The notes under the pieces: model-generated | Database searches by the model: none | Seen by the model: only the letters and a program-made list of their open reading frames with translations | What the model was told of the DNA's origin: nothing | Made by a program: the position numbers and the translations under genes | NCBI GenBank assembly: GCA_015501585.1 | Contig: JADNRY010000042.1 | Span: 1-64,000 of the forward strand | Length of the DNA stretch: 64,000 bases | Source: Rhodocollybia butyracea | Taxonomy: Eukaryota; Basidiomycota; Agaricomycetes; Agaricales; Omphalotaceae | Direction: 5' to 3' | In this document: piece by piece, positions 34,587-45,376 of the stretch | Numbering within the stretch: position 1 is the first letter of the stretch | Layout: every line of letters starts with the position of its first letter

Positions 34587-35949
34587 ATGGGAGGTACCGG
34601 TAAGCAACTAGCCCTCATCATTACATTGTAACTTCAGCTTACTTCAACAGAGCTCTTTGACGGTGTGATCACTTACTTATATCAGGGTGTTTCTAAGTCG
34701 CTTATTTGCTGAACAGTAATCATCGTTGGAGGAGGGGTCGCTGGATGTGCTACTGCTCTGTCCTTGGCAAAATCTAATACTACGGCTTCATTCCTATTAG
34801 TCGATGACGCCGAACCTAGCACTTTCAAGGTATCATCCGGTAACGTTCGAAATAGTTTTCTTCATGATTAACACCGAGCTAGATTGGTGAATCACTTCCG
34901 GCCGAAGCAAGTCGTTGGCTACAGTATCTGTGCCCAACACTACCCAATGAGCTCGCTCAAGATACTATCAAAGGAATACATCATCATTGTGCTGGTAATG
35001 CTTCTGTCTGGCAGTCTCCAGAACTGCACGAAACCTTTGCTATGATGAATCCCTTTGGGTCAGGGTGGCATCTTGATCGTGCAGTCTTTGACGAATGTCT
35101 TCGGAAACAAGTTCGGGCTCGTTGCTCAAGTCAAGAAAACCAGCGAAATAGTTTTCTGAAAGGAAAATTTGTCAACGTAAGGAAAGATGAGAATGGATGG
35201 GCTGTCACGCTCAAGAGATCTGAGAGCAATGCTTATGTAGAATTGCACTGCAGTTGGTTAGTGGATGCTTCCGGTAGAAAAGCGTCGGTGGCCAACAGGT
35301 AGGTCGACATCTACTTGTCCACAACATTTAAACTGAATGGTTAATCAAGTTGGGTGCGAAGACCATAAAACTCGACCGTCTACTTGCGTTTTACGCTTTG
35401 ATGGGGGCTACCAATGTCGACTTGGATCATCGAACACTTATAGAAGCGACCGAGAACGGATGGTGGTACAGCTCCCAGCTCTCCGATAACAAAAGGGTCG
35501 TTGTCTTTCACACTGACGATCAAGATCCTTCCTCTAAACGAGCTCGAAAGCCGGAGGGCTTCCTTGATATGCTGCAGCAGACAACCCACATCTCGCAAAC
35601 CATCGAAAACGTAGATTATCGCATCATCTCCAGTGCTGGCTACCCTCGTTGCACGGCTGCAGGCTCCTCGTACCTCGAGCCCTTCGGAGACGAGGGTGAT
35701 CAATGGTGTGCCGTTGGAGACGCTGCTGTGGCATTCGATCCTTTATCCTCTCAAGGGATGATCACTTCGTTGCGAATGGGAGGGTCGTTGGGCATCGTAC
35801 TGGCCAAAAAAATTAACCATTCAGATGCATCAAGCTTGCACTTGGTGCGAGACCAGTACGATGAGTGTCGCAGGGACTACGAGAAAAAGCGGGGTTATTT
35901 TTATCAGCAGTCTATGTTTAGTAGCGGATTTTGGGCAAGGCAAAGATAA
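34587..35949 (+). CDS. LodB-like FAD-dependent oxidoreductase (tryptophan-halogenase-like fold)
   Basis: A flavoprotein of the group that matures LodA-type oxidases; flavin halogenases share the fold. A 13-nt first exon (34587-34599) splices over a 117-nt intron to give MGGTVIIVGGGVAGCATAL, the FAD dinucleotide-binding motif at residues 5-20. The next exon begins IGESLPAEASRW, whose GESLP box is typical of this halogenase/LodB branch. Later motifs are LVDASGRKAS, then WCAVGDAAVAFDPLSSQG, the second FAD contact. The protein ends FWARQR. The fingerprint Lys and WxWxIP box expected of true tryptophan halogenases were not seen, which favours a LodB-like role. The LodA-like gene is about 4.8 kb downstream on the same strand. 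Oddity: the strong donor GTAGGT at 35299 breaks frame, while a weak GTGGCC donor at 35288 keeps it (about 376 aa). Confidence 0.75.
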
Positions 35950-36440
35950 TATAGTTTTCTACTGGCAGTTTATGTTTTTCGGAGTTTGGCTCCCTTCAAG
36001 GTCACATTGTGCTCATATCTTAATTGAGTCTAAGTATGTGATATGGAGGGCTGGGTTTCATGCATGAGCTGTTTCCCGCTGATTTTTAGCTCTAGTGAAA
36101 TGGGTGACAAGGTATTTGGTATTTGTATGGCTCAGCTGGTATAGAAGCCCCGAAGCCCATATGTCATAATTCACCATTGATGCCGCGTCGTATATTTGTC
36201 AATGCTCGACTGAGAGCAGAGGCCTATTCAGAACGGTCATAGCTAATTCGTTTCTTGTCTCGCTGCCGGTGCCAATGAGTTCGGTCTAATCCATAGTTCC
36301 TTAAGTTTTGCGCGATTCATCTAGATGGCGCACAACTAGCTCTTTCATTGTATTCGTCTGACGAGCAGTTAAACAACGATAGGGTTATTTACAACAACCT
36401 CCCAACGTCTCAAAATACATTTATCTTTGCTACAGGAAAG
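35950..36440. other. convergent 3' spacer
   Basis: Between the LodB-like (+) and ferritin-like (-) genes. A box-A-like TGGCTCAGCTGG occurs at 36129-36140, but no tRNA fold or box B is properly spaced. Confidence 0.4.
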
Positions 36441-37839
36441 TTACAAGGTATCAATATCAATAAGGTTGTCCACAGCTTGTTGAACGCCCCTCAAAGGTCC
36501 TTCCGTCGCCCCAGGATATTGTGCTATAGCCGCATTCATAAGCTCTTTCAACTGGGCAAACGTAGAGGTTCCAGTTCGGAAATCGTGTCGGTTGTACGGT
36601 GCTGCTGCATGTTTCGTAGGGTCGCTTTCGAGTGGCAGTGTTACTAAGAAAAGAGCAACGGGCTTTAGAATCGCCAACATGAGGTTCATGACGTTGTTTG
36701 TAACGAGTCTTCCTCGCTGAATCCCGTCATATCTCCACAACTTCTCCAAAGTCATCAACAGGTACGAATACTAACCGATTCCCACGTTAGCTTTAGTCGT
36801 GAATTCTGAGTGTGATGAACATACCACTGCATCAGAGAACAACATGACCTTGTGTATCTTGGGATCACTATTTTCGAATTTGTATGTCTCTGGATTTTCG
36901 ACGACGGGATAACAATCCAGGGGGTGCTTTTCCTCGTCATCACGAAGCTCGGAAAATACCTCATAATGGGTCTGGATCGTATCCTTCACTGAAACGCCCG
37001 TAGAGCCCTCGCCTTGTTCGATTACAAGCGTTAATGCTGCCCCGTTGATATAAAAAATTAGTATCGTTTCTGATAGGATAGGAGGAGCTTACCGTCTACA
37101 GCGCTTTTCAAATCAGTAATTCTGATCATAGCATCGTCGTACCAAGAGCCATCGGCAGTATGGAACTGCTGACCCTCTGAGTCCGGTTGGAAGAGGACTC
37201 TGCCCTCAGCGTCGTATTTGTCACTTATGATTTTTAGACCTGCTAATAACGCTTGGTAGAATTCACCAATGCTATGATATTCCGGCAAGATGCCTCTGAA
37301 CACCCCGAACTTTGGTACCTCCAAGGGCGCCTCAAGCTGCACCACACATGTACAGATTAGCTCTATAATGATGGTGGCAATCGGAACCGCGAGAAACTCA
37401 CGTCTGCAAACGTGGCTACATTGCTCCTTGTCGCAGGTTTCAACTCCATTTTAACTCGTTCTTCGTAGAATATGCCAACAGGATATATTGGTGTATAGGT
37501 CTCCCCATACAAACGAGGTGTACCACCGACCGCACGGAGGACGTTTCCAGACAGTCCGAGATGCAGCATCTCCTGTTTCACGACACCTACGTTGATTCGT
37601 CAGTTCAAGTCCCCTTCTCTCACCTAGGAGAAAGACTCACTAATAATCTTATAGATCGACAATGGGCTGTCCTTGATTGAATACGCGGCAAAAAGGTAAA
37701 GTGGTATCGTATGCAGTTCAATGAGGACCGCAGTTTGCAGATGCTCGTGAAGTTTTTCGAGACCATCTTCTCCCTCCCAGTCGGGTAGGCCAGTAGGGGC
37801 CCGATAAATGGGCCGCTTGAGGGACTGTTGAGGTGACAT
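36441..37839 (-). CDS. VioB-type ferritin-like domain protein
   Basis: Resembles the ferritin-like domain of iminophenyl-pyruvate dimer synthase VioB (the domain that couples imines in violacein-type pathways) as a stand-alone protein. Five exons, 37641-37839, 37402-37586, 37093-37336, 36825-37036 and 36441-36770, join in frame to 389 aa with introns of 54-65 nt. Metal-ligand-like residues on two helices are E41 (LIELHTIPLYLFAAYSI) and E72/H75 (KQEMLHLGLSGNVLRAVGG). Later conserved parts are FYQALLAGL and a helical region YSYLLMTLEKLWR, then VMNLMLAILKPVALFL. It is convergent with the LodB-like gene. Full VioB is around 1,000 aa, so only the ferritin-like part is represented. Whether it has that activity is inference. 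The gene looks complete. Confidence 0.75.
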
Positions 37840-40700
37840 TGGACAAGATGGGGAACGTTTATTGTGAACTAGGGTACGTAGATATTACTCCATTCCTCTT
37901 ATCTGTATCTGTGATTCTCTCTTAGAACTAATCTGACACCATGCCATGGAAATTAAGGGTCTATCAGAAGTTTGGATCCATCCGGTGTGTGAACGCAATT
38001 TCGTTGCGATCGTTCAATCTCTCTGTAATCTCGATTCCCTATTAAATCTCCAGTCATTACCCTAACAGATGACTATTGGCTGGCTACAGTCCTCATTCTA
38101 GAACAAGAAACAACCTTTATCTGATTTGCCTCGTTTTCGCGCGAAATTTTACTAAACCTACTTCTCCAAAGATCAATTTAGGGTACACATGAACACTAGA
38201 CATGCGCGGACTAACGCACCCAATTATGTAGAGTATTTTCGGACCAAGAGAAATGGAAATAAGAGGGTCCGTTCTACCGCTTGGCTCATCGAAGCTCCCA
38301 ATTGAATCACCAGATAGGAAAAAATCATTCCTGTTTCCAAAGTACTGTGTATCACCGCCGCTCAAAGGGAACACACAAACGACTTGTCTGGCAATACAAT
38401 GTCATGATGCAGCTAGTCAATTGTGAAGCGAGCTGTGGCGCCCTTCTGGGGATGACCGGTTCTTGCCGAAAGGTCTCCTTGGATCATTTATTTTTCACGT
38501 ACACACAGTGATCAACGTAAATCAGGAAATGGGACCTCAGCCACCCAAAGTTACTATTACTTATACATGACAGTGGCAGCATTGTAGTGCTAATTCTTGT
38601 CGAAGCAACACATATGGCTAAGATTAATTGACTCGCTGAGTAGTTGAGATAAATTAGAAGGCTGCCTGTGAGAGTAGAACTCAGAGGGAAGTTTCAAGTT
38701 ATGGAACATTCCGTATTGGATTGTCTTTTGAGGCAACCACAGTACACTGGCAGAAGCTGTATCTACCCTATTACAGTGTATGTACAGTACCCTTAAGCAT
38801 GTAGGAGGGATGGTAGGAGTGTGCATAGAGATATCAGAGCATAATGGTCCCTAAGTTAGTATTTACTATTGATTAAAAGGGATATCAAGTCTCGAGATAT
38901 TCATCTGGAGGTCCAAAGAATGTTCATTGTTATCTAGAGTCAAGCCAAGGTTAGGAGATTTATTTGGTAAAAATTGGGTGCATCGAGGATATCTGCCTAA
39001 CGGTGTCATCAGCAATTCTACATGATCATGATCGGGTATAATTGCAATAACTATTACAAGAGTTGGGCTGACTTTGAACTTTGGTAACTTCAAAGTTTGA
39101 AAACAAGGGGATCTTCTGAAATTGGCCTAAATTGACTTAAGCAAGTAAAGTCAACTTGAGTTAAGTTGATAAAACTTTTCCTGATTTGTGCTCATAGCAG
39201 TTCAGAGCATTCTAATTATTTGTTGTTTTGGGTGGTTTGGGGTGCTCTGGAGCAACTAAGCGCACCCAAACTTCAACCCATGTCTTGCAGATTGGCAGAT
39301 GGGTACTCCCGGTCTCGGACCCTCTCACAACTCTCTCTTACACTGCATGCAAATTATCGTAAGTTTTACTAATTATTATAAATTTTTGCTGAAAAGATTT
39401 GATAGTAATACCATATAAGGCAGTTTTCCACGCCTTTTCATATCATTTTACAGTAAATTTACAACATGGGTGAAGACTTATGAAGATTTGTGTGCAGTGT
39501 TACCAGGTACTATGCTGACCGTATCTATATTTTATTTGTTGCTTCAATACTTATTCTAAGCGACTCTCTCTCTGTAAGTAGCAGAATACATAAGCATCAT
39601 GAGTCGCTCTTAAGAGGTAAGAGTAAAGTAACTACATGATATCGGTAGTTGTTACACCCTCAGATTTACTCCACAGGTCCATCTTAAAACATAAGAGATG
39701 ATTGAAGGAGAGAGGGAAAGGAAATGGAAGTGATAACGGTAAAATACAATTATCTAATGGGTAACGTACTTGAATGAAGTATGTTGGAGATTTTCCTAAG
39801 TGCATACTAATCAGCGAAACATAGTTCTGACTCTGGGATGGACAGCAACCATGACAATGACTCAACCAAACTCAAACCAAACTCAAACATAGGCCCAAGG
39901 CCTCATTATCTGGGCCTTCTAAGAAATGATCATGTATTCCAGCTGAGAGTAGAATTAATTGTGGTATTAGATCTGCCGTAGCAGTGGAGAGTGACATTAT
40001 CTGTGCCTTCTGAGAAATTAACACAGCTAAGGATAATTCCTATCTTCGAGCAACGAATGATCAGGGCTACAAAACCACCGAGGTTAGAGTTCAAAAAACT
40101 CAATTGAAACACCCTCTGCATGATGACCGGGGTCCCTGCCCTGAAGTCACCGGTTCATCGCACGTAGAGGGCCCTTCCTGTTTCACATACTGACTGATGG
40201 ACTCATCTCTGGGATGACGGTAACTTTGGGGTACTAGCATTTGTTTTTTACCAAATCCGTCAAACATTGGAGAATCCGATAAGCCCAGGCACTCGCTCCA
40301 TGCATCAGATCGCTGTGTCACAAAACTCTTCTTCTTCCAGTCAAATCCCAGACAAATCCCAGTAACGATAAGTTGCAGGCCACCCCCTGGCTGTGGCATA
40401 GATGTAAGATTGTTCTTTCGGAAGCAATGGGCCCTATATTAATCAATATCAGAGAACTAACACCGCTGTCACCACTCTCAAGAAACCCTCGATTCTAATA
40501 ACCATCATATTTGCCTCCGAGAATTCTTGAACATGTCTGCGTGTTCTTTATATTAACTTGTTCGGGTGCCTGTTCGAAATCATATCGCTGCATCTGGAGA
40601 CTCGATTCTCTCTGATTCAAGATAATAAGATCCGGATGACAATTCCCAATGTACTTATACTAGAGCGATAAGTCTCATCTATATCCTCATCGCAGCCGCC
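37840..40700. other. 2.9-kb spacer between ferritin-like and LodA-like genes
   Basis: Divergent promoter region. Unsupported ORFs include 40100-40399 (-). A ~27-bp near-repeat, CATTATCTG-GCCTTCT-AGAAAT, occurs at about 39903 and 39996. The sequence is AT-rich around 39,100-39,450. I see no clear gene, although this is a long gap for the region. Confidence 0.35.
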
Positions 40701-43026
40701 ATGTCTTTTGATCCACAGAGAATTAGCTACGTTGACATTTACCCCCCGATTGGGGTTTCACGAGTAGGTGGTAAGGATCACGTGGCTTGCAAGTTGTTCA
40801 ACTCTCTCAGTCTGATGCATTATCATACCACTTACAGACTCCCGAGAATGGTATCTTGGCTCTGAGATTCCAGGCAAGGAGCTTATTCCTGAAGGTGGAT
40901 TCAAAGATGCAAACTACAAGATCAAACGACAGGTTCGACGTTTTATCAGCTCATCTCAACTGTTACTCATGAATCTCATCAGGGTGTTCTATTCCGCGTG
41001 TACGCTTTTGATGTGAACAACAATGTTTTAGGGGAAGTGGTTGACGATGGCCAAAACTATCAGATGGAATGGAAAGTTCACGTTGCAAACAAAAAATCCG
41101 CTTGGGTGCGATTCCGGGGTAAATATGCATGCGAGAGGTTCCAGCTTCGAAACCCAACCGTACAGGGATGGGTACGTCTCGGCCGACGCGATCATCTGAT
41201 TATAAGCTCATTACTAGAGAATTTATAGTCGAACGGACAGCAGCCCACCTACGAATATACAGATACACGCACCAGACTGATCATCGACTCCGGGGCAAAA
41301 ACTATTACAAAATCTGACACGGATTTCGTGCCATTGGAAGGTGACTTCTACGGTTCATACGAAATGCCTACTCGGTTCGTATGGCAGAGGCCAAAGCTGA
41401 TCCCGCCGGACGTTTAATTTTCTTGGCTGGCGACGGTCTATCTTACGCTTTGGAGACGAAAGACGAACCACCAGCAAATCAACCTGAGCAAAGTGACACG
41501 TTCAACAATGACGATTGGGTATATACCTTTGATATCACTTTCCAAAACCTGGCGTGCTAACTATCGAGTAGGTTGACAGCATGTGTGATGGCCATGTCTC
41601 AGTCACCGTGAAATACAGAGGGTGAGTTATATGCCCTCAAGTTATAGTGACATATACAAGCTAACGTCGTATAGTACTCAGCTCACTACCAAGAACAGAG
41701 CAACTGCGATCACTGCTCCTCCGAAATTCACTTCTGGTCTGCAATGCCCAACTACTCTCCTAGAGCTCGTCGAAGAAATCTACGAAAGGAAGAAGCGCAG
41801 TGAACCCGGTTACAGAAAGCCAGATGTCGTATTTCACCGGGATATCGCACCGCTTTTCAACCGTATCTACCAGATGTCCTGGACCAATTTCCGAGCAAAT
41901 GAGGGCCATGGTGATTATCATTATCTATCATCAAGCTACTCTACCGGACTCAAATGCCACTCATAGGTCCCAGAAAGGCCCCTCTGTGGATCAATAACCC
42001 AGACTTGTATGATCCCGAGACCCCAAATCCCCAAGTTCGTAAGAATATCTTCGCACGTATACGAGTCCCAGTGGACAAGTGGAACCCGGAGAACGAGAGA
42101 CGCCGCGAGGAAGAGGCCTATATGTACTATATGCCTCGTCTGGGAGGGAATGCTGGTATATGTTCACGATCTTGCTAATATGAAAGCCCCCACTAACAAA
42201 TCGTATTCTGAAAGGTGATATGCCAGAAAACTCCGACAGTCCAAATGAAGCCGATCGCTGGCCTCATTGACACAGCTCCAGTACGACCAACTCGAAAAAT
42301 GGGCTAACGGAGATTTTCAAACTGGCACAGCTGTCGTGCCTGCTGAATCTTTTGAGAGCATTGAACTTAAAGACAAACCAGCCGCGCTTACCACTGCTGC
42401 ACTTGAATGGTCTGTTGGTGCCCCTCTTTACCCCGGAATTGAATGCTTCTGGATCGCGGAGTACGACAATTCGTGGGATCTGGCATCGAACGTCAATGAG
42501 TCCCTCAAGTCATATCGGTTCTCGAATAAGATTCTGCCAGGTGATCTTGGGAAAGGTCTTGCGCTACCTTGGCAAGCAGACTTTTTCATGTGCAACACGC
42601 ACTGGTAAATACCAGCACACATCGTGTAATTCTTTTTAAAAGTCATGCCTGACTCAAATTTAGGTGGCCATCCGTTCGACCGGATAATATTGTCACTCAA
42701 GAGCACTTCGCCGAGATGAAACAATTCTTGGCTCCCGATGTGAAAGATCTCGCCCTCAACCTCACCAAACGCACTCGATGGGATGACGGGTTGGACCGCG
42801 GCCCAAAGCCTGGTGACGGTTAGTTGTTCCATTTGTGACTGGTTAAACATTTTTGATATTGATGAATCTGGAAATAGACGAGAGGCCTGGTAATGCGGAG
42901 ATGACCCGAAAGTGGATGCTTCTCGGATTTGTAGCTCAAGAGCAGTATTCAGAGCCTGATCGGGATCATTTGCCAATCTTCATTGAGAAGGAGCGGCATC
43001 CCGATCTTCCCCGCTTCAGCGAGTGA
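40701..43026 (+). CDS. LodA-like quinoprotein amino-acid oxidase (diverged; apparent one-base frame break)
   Basis: A fungal member of the LodA/GoxA family (bacterial lysine-epsilon- and glycine oxidases with a CTQ cofactor). Eleven exons join: 40701-40770, 40838-40932, 40983-41171, 41229-41340, 41388-41518, 41572-41621, 41675-41910, 41967-42155, 42215-42604, 42664-42818 and 42878-43026, about 588 aa. Motifs in order are DIYPPIGVSRVG, YKIKRQGVLFRVYAFD, VHVANKKSAWVRF, LEEAKADPAGRLIFLAGDG, HRDIAPLFNRIYQMSW, MPRLGG, GAPLYPGIE, LALPWQADFF, then WWPSVRPDNI. The Cys that pairs with Trp in CTQ appears replaced by Ser (EWSVGAPLYPGIE), and the Trp pair is kept. Inside exon 9, near 42262-42269, the frame must shift by one base to continue. 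It may be non-functional, non-CTQ, or affected by a sequence error. Confidence 0.75.
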
Positions 43027-43490
43027 AAACGGGCTGGCATATGGCTCCATGACAGATGTAATTGTAGCATTACACCAAGGAAATTTCAGCAAAAATGTTC
43101 TATGTTACTTCTCACAGTGGTAACTACCAGATCTGACAATGCAAAAATAATTACAGTAGTGTTCGTAAGTATCTTCAATTGAGCTATACAAGCTTATAAG
43201 CATGAGATCGGCAAGCGATCTGCATGTATCAACTTGAATACCAACTTGGATACTAAGCCACAAATGCATAAGGATGCAGACCGTTTATCATCAGGAGCAC
43301 GGTATTACACAAAATAAACCTTCTAAATCTGCGCTTTGAATATCACTTAACGAGATTGCGCAACTCCTTACTCCTTCTCATTGTTGAGTTCCTAGTACTG
43401 TGTTCCCCATACACCAACCTTCTGCGGAGAGTAGCGGCTAGTCCTCCGCGGTTTTTGCTGTAGTTACCGCACCGATTATGACACCATGGC
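43027..43490. other. spacer after the LodA-like gene
   Basis: The 3' untranslated region and spacer before the R2 repeat. No gene. Confidence 0.35.
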
Positions 43491-43673
43491 AATCCGGAAC
43501 TGATTCTCTTCCAATCGTTGCTTACTGATCTACTTACTAATACTTACGGAGGTAGTAGAACCTGTGCTGTAGTATATAAGGCCTACCTCCAACGCCAAGT
43601 AGAATAACATGTATCCCTCATTGCCTGAGCCTCATGGCTCTTAGTGCCCACTGCGCCGATTACCTAGTAGGAC
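43491..43673 (+). repeat. R2 repeat, copy 1
   Basis: Homologous with indels to 48538-48760. Shared blocks are CTACTTACTAATACTTA, CTGTAGTATATA-GGCC, and GAGCCTCATGGCTC followed by CCCACTGCGCCG. It has no coding potential. The size (~200 bp) suggests a small non-autonomous element or a solo fragment, but its class is not determined. Confidence 0.65.
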
Positions 43674-45376
43674 AGTTTTGTGTCAGCAAAGTTCTATCCC
43701 AAGTGAATCTGATTCTCCCCATTCTCAACAAGGATGCTGGATTAAATATTAATGTGTTTAACTTGTTGGTGTAAACCCAAATTTTCAGAAATTAGCATTC
43801 TTGTTGGGCAAAAAGTGACATGGGCTATGACCCAGCATGCTTATTTGACATTGCCAGTGGTCCTCTGGCCTTCCCATACAAAATACAGAACAGAAATATA
43901 TGCGCCCGGTTGATTTTGGGACACGTCCTACCAACTGCTGCCCTTTGACATCCAGGATACGGGTCCCCTACTAACATTTCCAGGACTCCAGTCACTGAAC
44001 AACGGCCTATACGGTACGGTTCCGTAACCGTACAAACCGTCCGTATTTTCCGTAAATACGGTTCCGGTCCAGAGCCCTACGTTTGAGTAGTTTCCCTTGG
44101 GCCTGTCCAAATTTTACTCTGTTACTGGGCTCGAAGACTGTATGGATCTCATTCATATATGCAACAAAGTTTTACTTACTATATAGGTGTTACTTCCCGA
44201 GACTGTATACCCCTGATTTTCCCTGTAGTTTACCCTAGTTTACCCTCTGAATATACTGAAGCCCAGACCATTTTTATACGTCCAAACACTCTCTCAAGGT
44301 TCTTGATACGGTACGGCTACGGTACGGTAAATAGCCGTGTAACGGCCGTAAATACGGTGTATCAGATAAGCGGAGCAAAACAAACAGTGTGTTCAATGAA
44401 CATGGTATATTTTGTTAGCTTAAGCTATGGTTCTCTTAGAAAACTAGTTGACAATACTTTTGGCTATACATATCCATTTTATTTAGCTGGGGGGAGTCAC
44501 CTTGAGACGAAGCCGGACCGCCGGCATGATGCGGCATCTCCGGAACTCTTCATCAGCTCCCTTTCCCTGTTGTATTTCGCATTGGAAGCAAGAATTAATT
44601 GATTGAAACACATTTATGAATATATTCGGCTAATGTAGTCTCAAATGTACCCAATTGAGGACCCTCAGTGCTCAAAAAAAATTCTATCTGATACCGTACA
44701 CCGTATTACCGTATTACGGCCGTAAGTTTACGGTTACCGTACCGTCAGACCCACAGAGCTCCATTTGTACGGTACGGATACGGCTCATCCGTAACCGTAA
44801 TAACACCGTAAAATATGCGGCCGTAACCGTATACGGTACAGTGCAGAGCCCTACTCAAACGCCCCAATATGAGAACTATATGGTTCACTTGTTCGTGTAA
44901 TCGGAGAGTGGGAAAGTTCATAAACAGAGAGCCCGCTGGCGGCAGCCGACTCTGGGTAGGCGGTCCGGCCAGCAGTTTGAAATGATTTTTTTTGGCGTTG
45001 TTAGTTGTACTCTATGTACAACAAAACTAGAGAACAAAAGGGAAACAAGCCGCAGTTCCTGAATATCCTCTTTATCACGGTTTGCGGCCTAAATCTTCGA
45101 AAAACGAGCCGTTTCGCGGGTCACACAAACAAAGAACTTTCGTCAGTTGGCATGGCAGTCATAGGTGGGTCATGGGAGGTCATGGGTGAGAAAGTCAGAG
45201 ACCCAACCCTGCCAACACTATCATGATAAGGGACATCACGTCTGTGGTACAGTCTAATTGAGTTCAATGATCAATACCGAGGTTCGGTTGAAGCACTGTT
45301 CAAGCGCACCCTGGCCGCCGTCCGTAGCACCGGCATACTTAAATATCCGAAGACTTTGATTCGGGACAGCCCAACG
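43674..45376. other. repeat-laden spacer, no gene supported
   Basis: Contains the CGTACC-rich hAT-like sequences annotated separately. ORFs such as 44159-44602 are built on that repeat and have no domain. The GMC gene promoter lies at the right end. Confidence 0.4.
43998..44853. mobile_element. CGTACC-rich element with hAT-like termini, internally rearranged
   Basis: Dense TACGG/CCGTA motifs cluster at 44008-44069, 44308-44362 and 44691-44842. Two ends read CAGAGCCCTA, at 44070-44079 and 44844-44853, followed by CGTTTGAG and CTCAAACG respectively. These 8-mers are inverse complements, as expected if an 8-bp target duplication (the hAT length) had one side inverted. Subterminal short repeats and TAGGGCTC-type ends are usual in hAT elements. 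No transposase was found, so this is non-autonomous or a remnant. Confidence 0.5.

Noticed and set aside
34587..35949. Flavin-dependent tryptophan halogenase
   Set aside because: It has the same fold and GESLP box, but I do not see the WxWxIP motif of halogenases, and the neighbouring LodA-like gene favours a LodB-like role. Not fully excluded.
36129..36200. tRNA-like start GGCTCAGCTGGTATAGAAGCCCC
   Set aside because: Box A matches, but there is no properly spaced box B, no anticodon stem and no acceptor pairing.
41341..41387. Apparent frameshift in the LodA-like gene before the ADPAGRL block
   Set aside because: A 47-nt GT-AG intron (GTGACT...GGCAG) restores the frame exactly and gives the family motif LEEAKADPAGRL, so no mutation is needed.
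42428..42976. 182-codon minus-strand ORF opposite the LodA-like gene
   Set aside because: It lies opposite conserved LodA-family exons and introns and reads across their splice sites. It is a shadow ORF.
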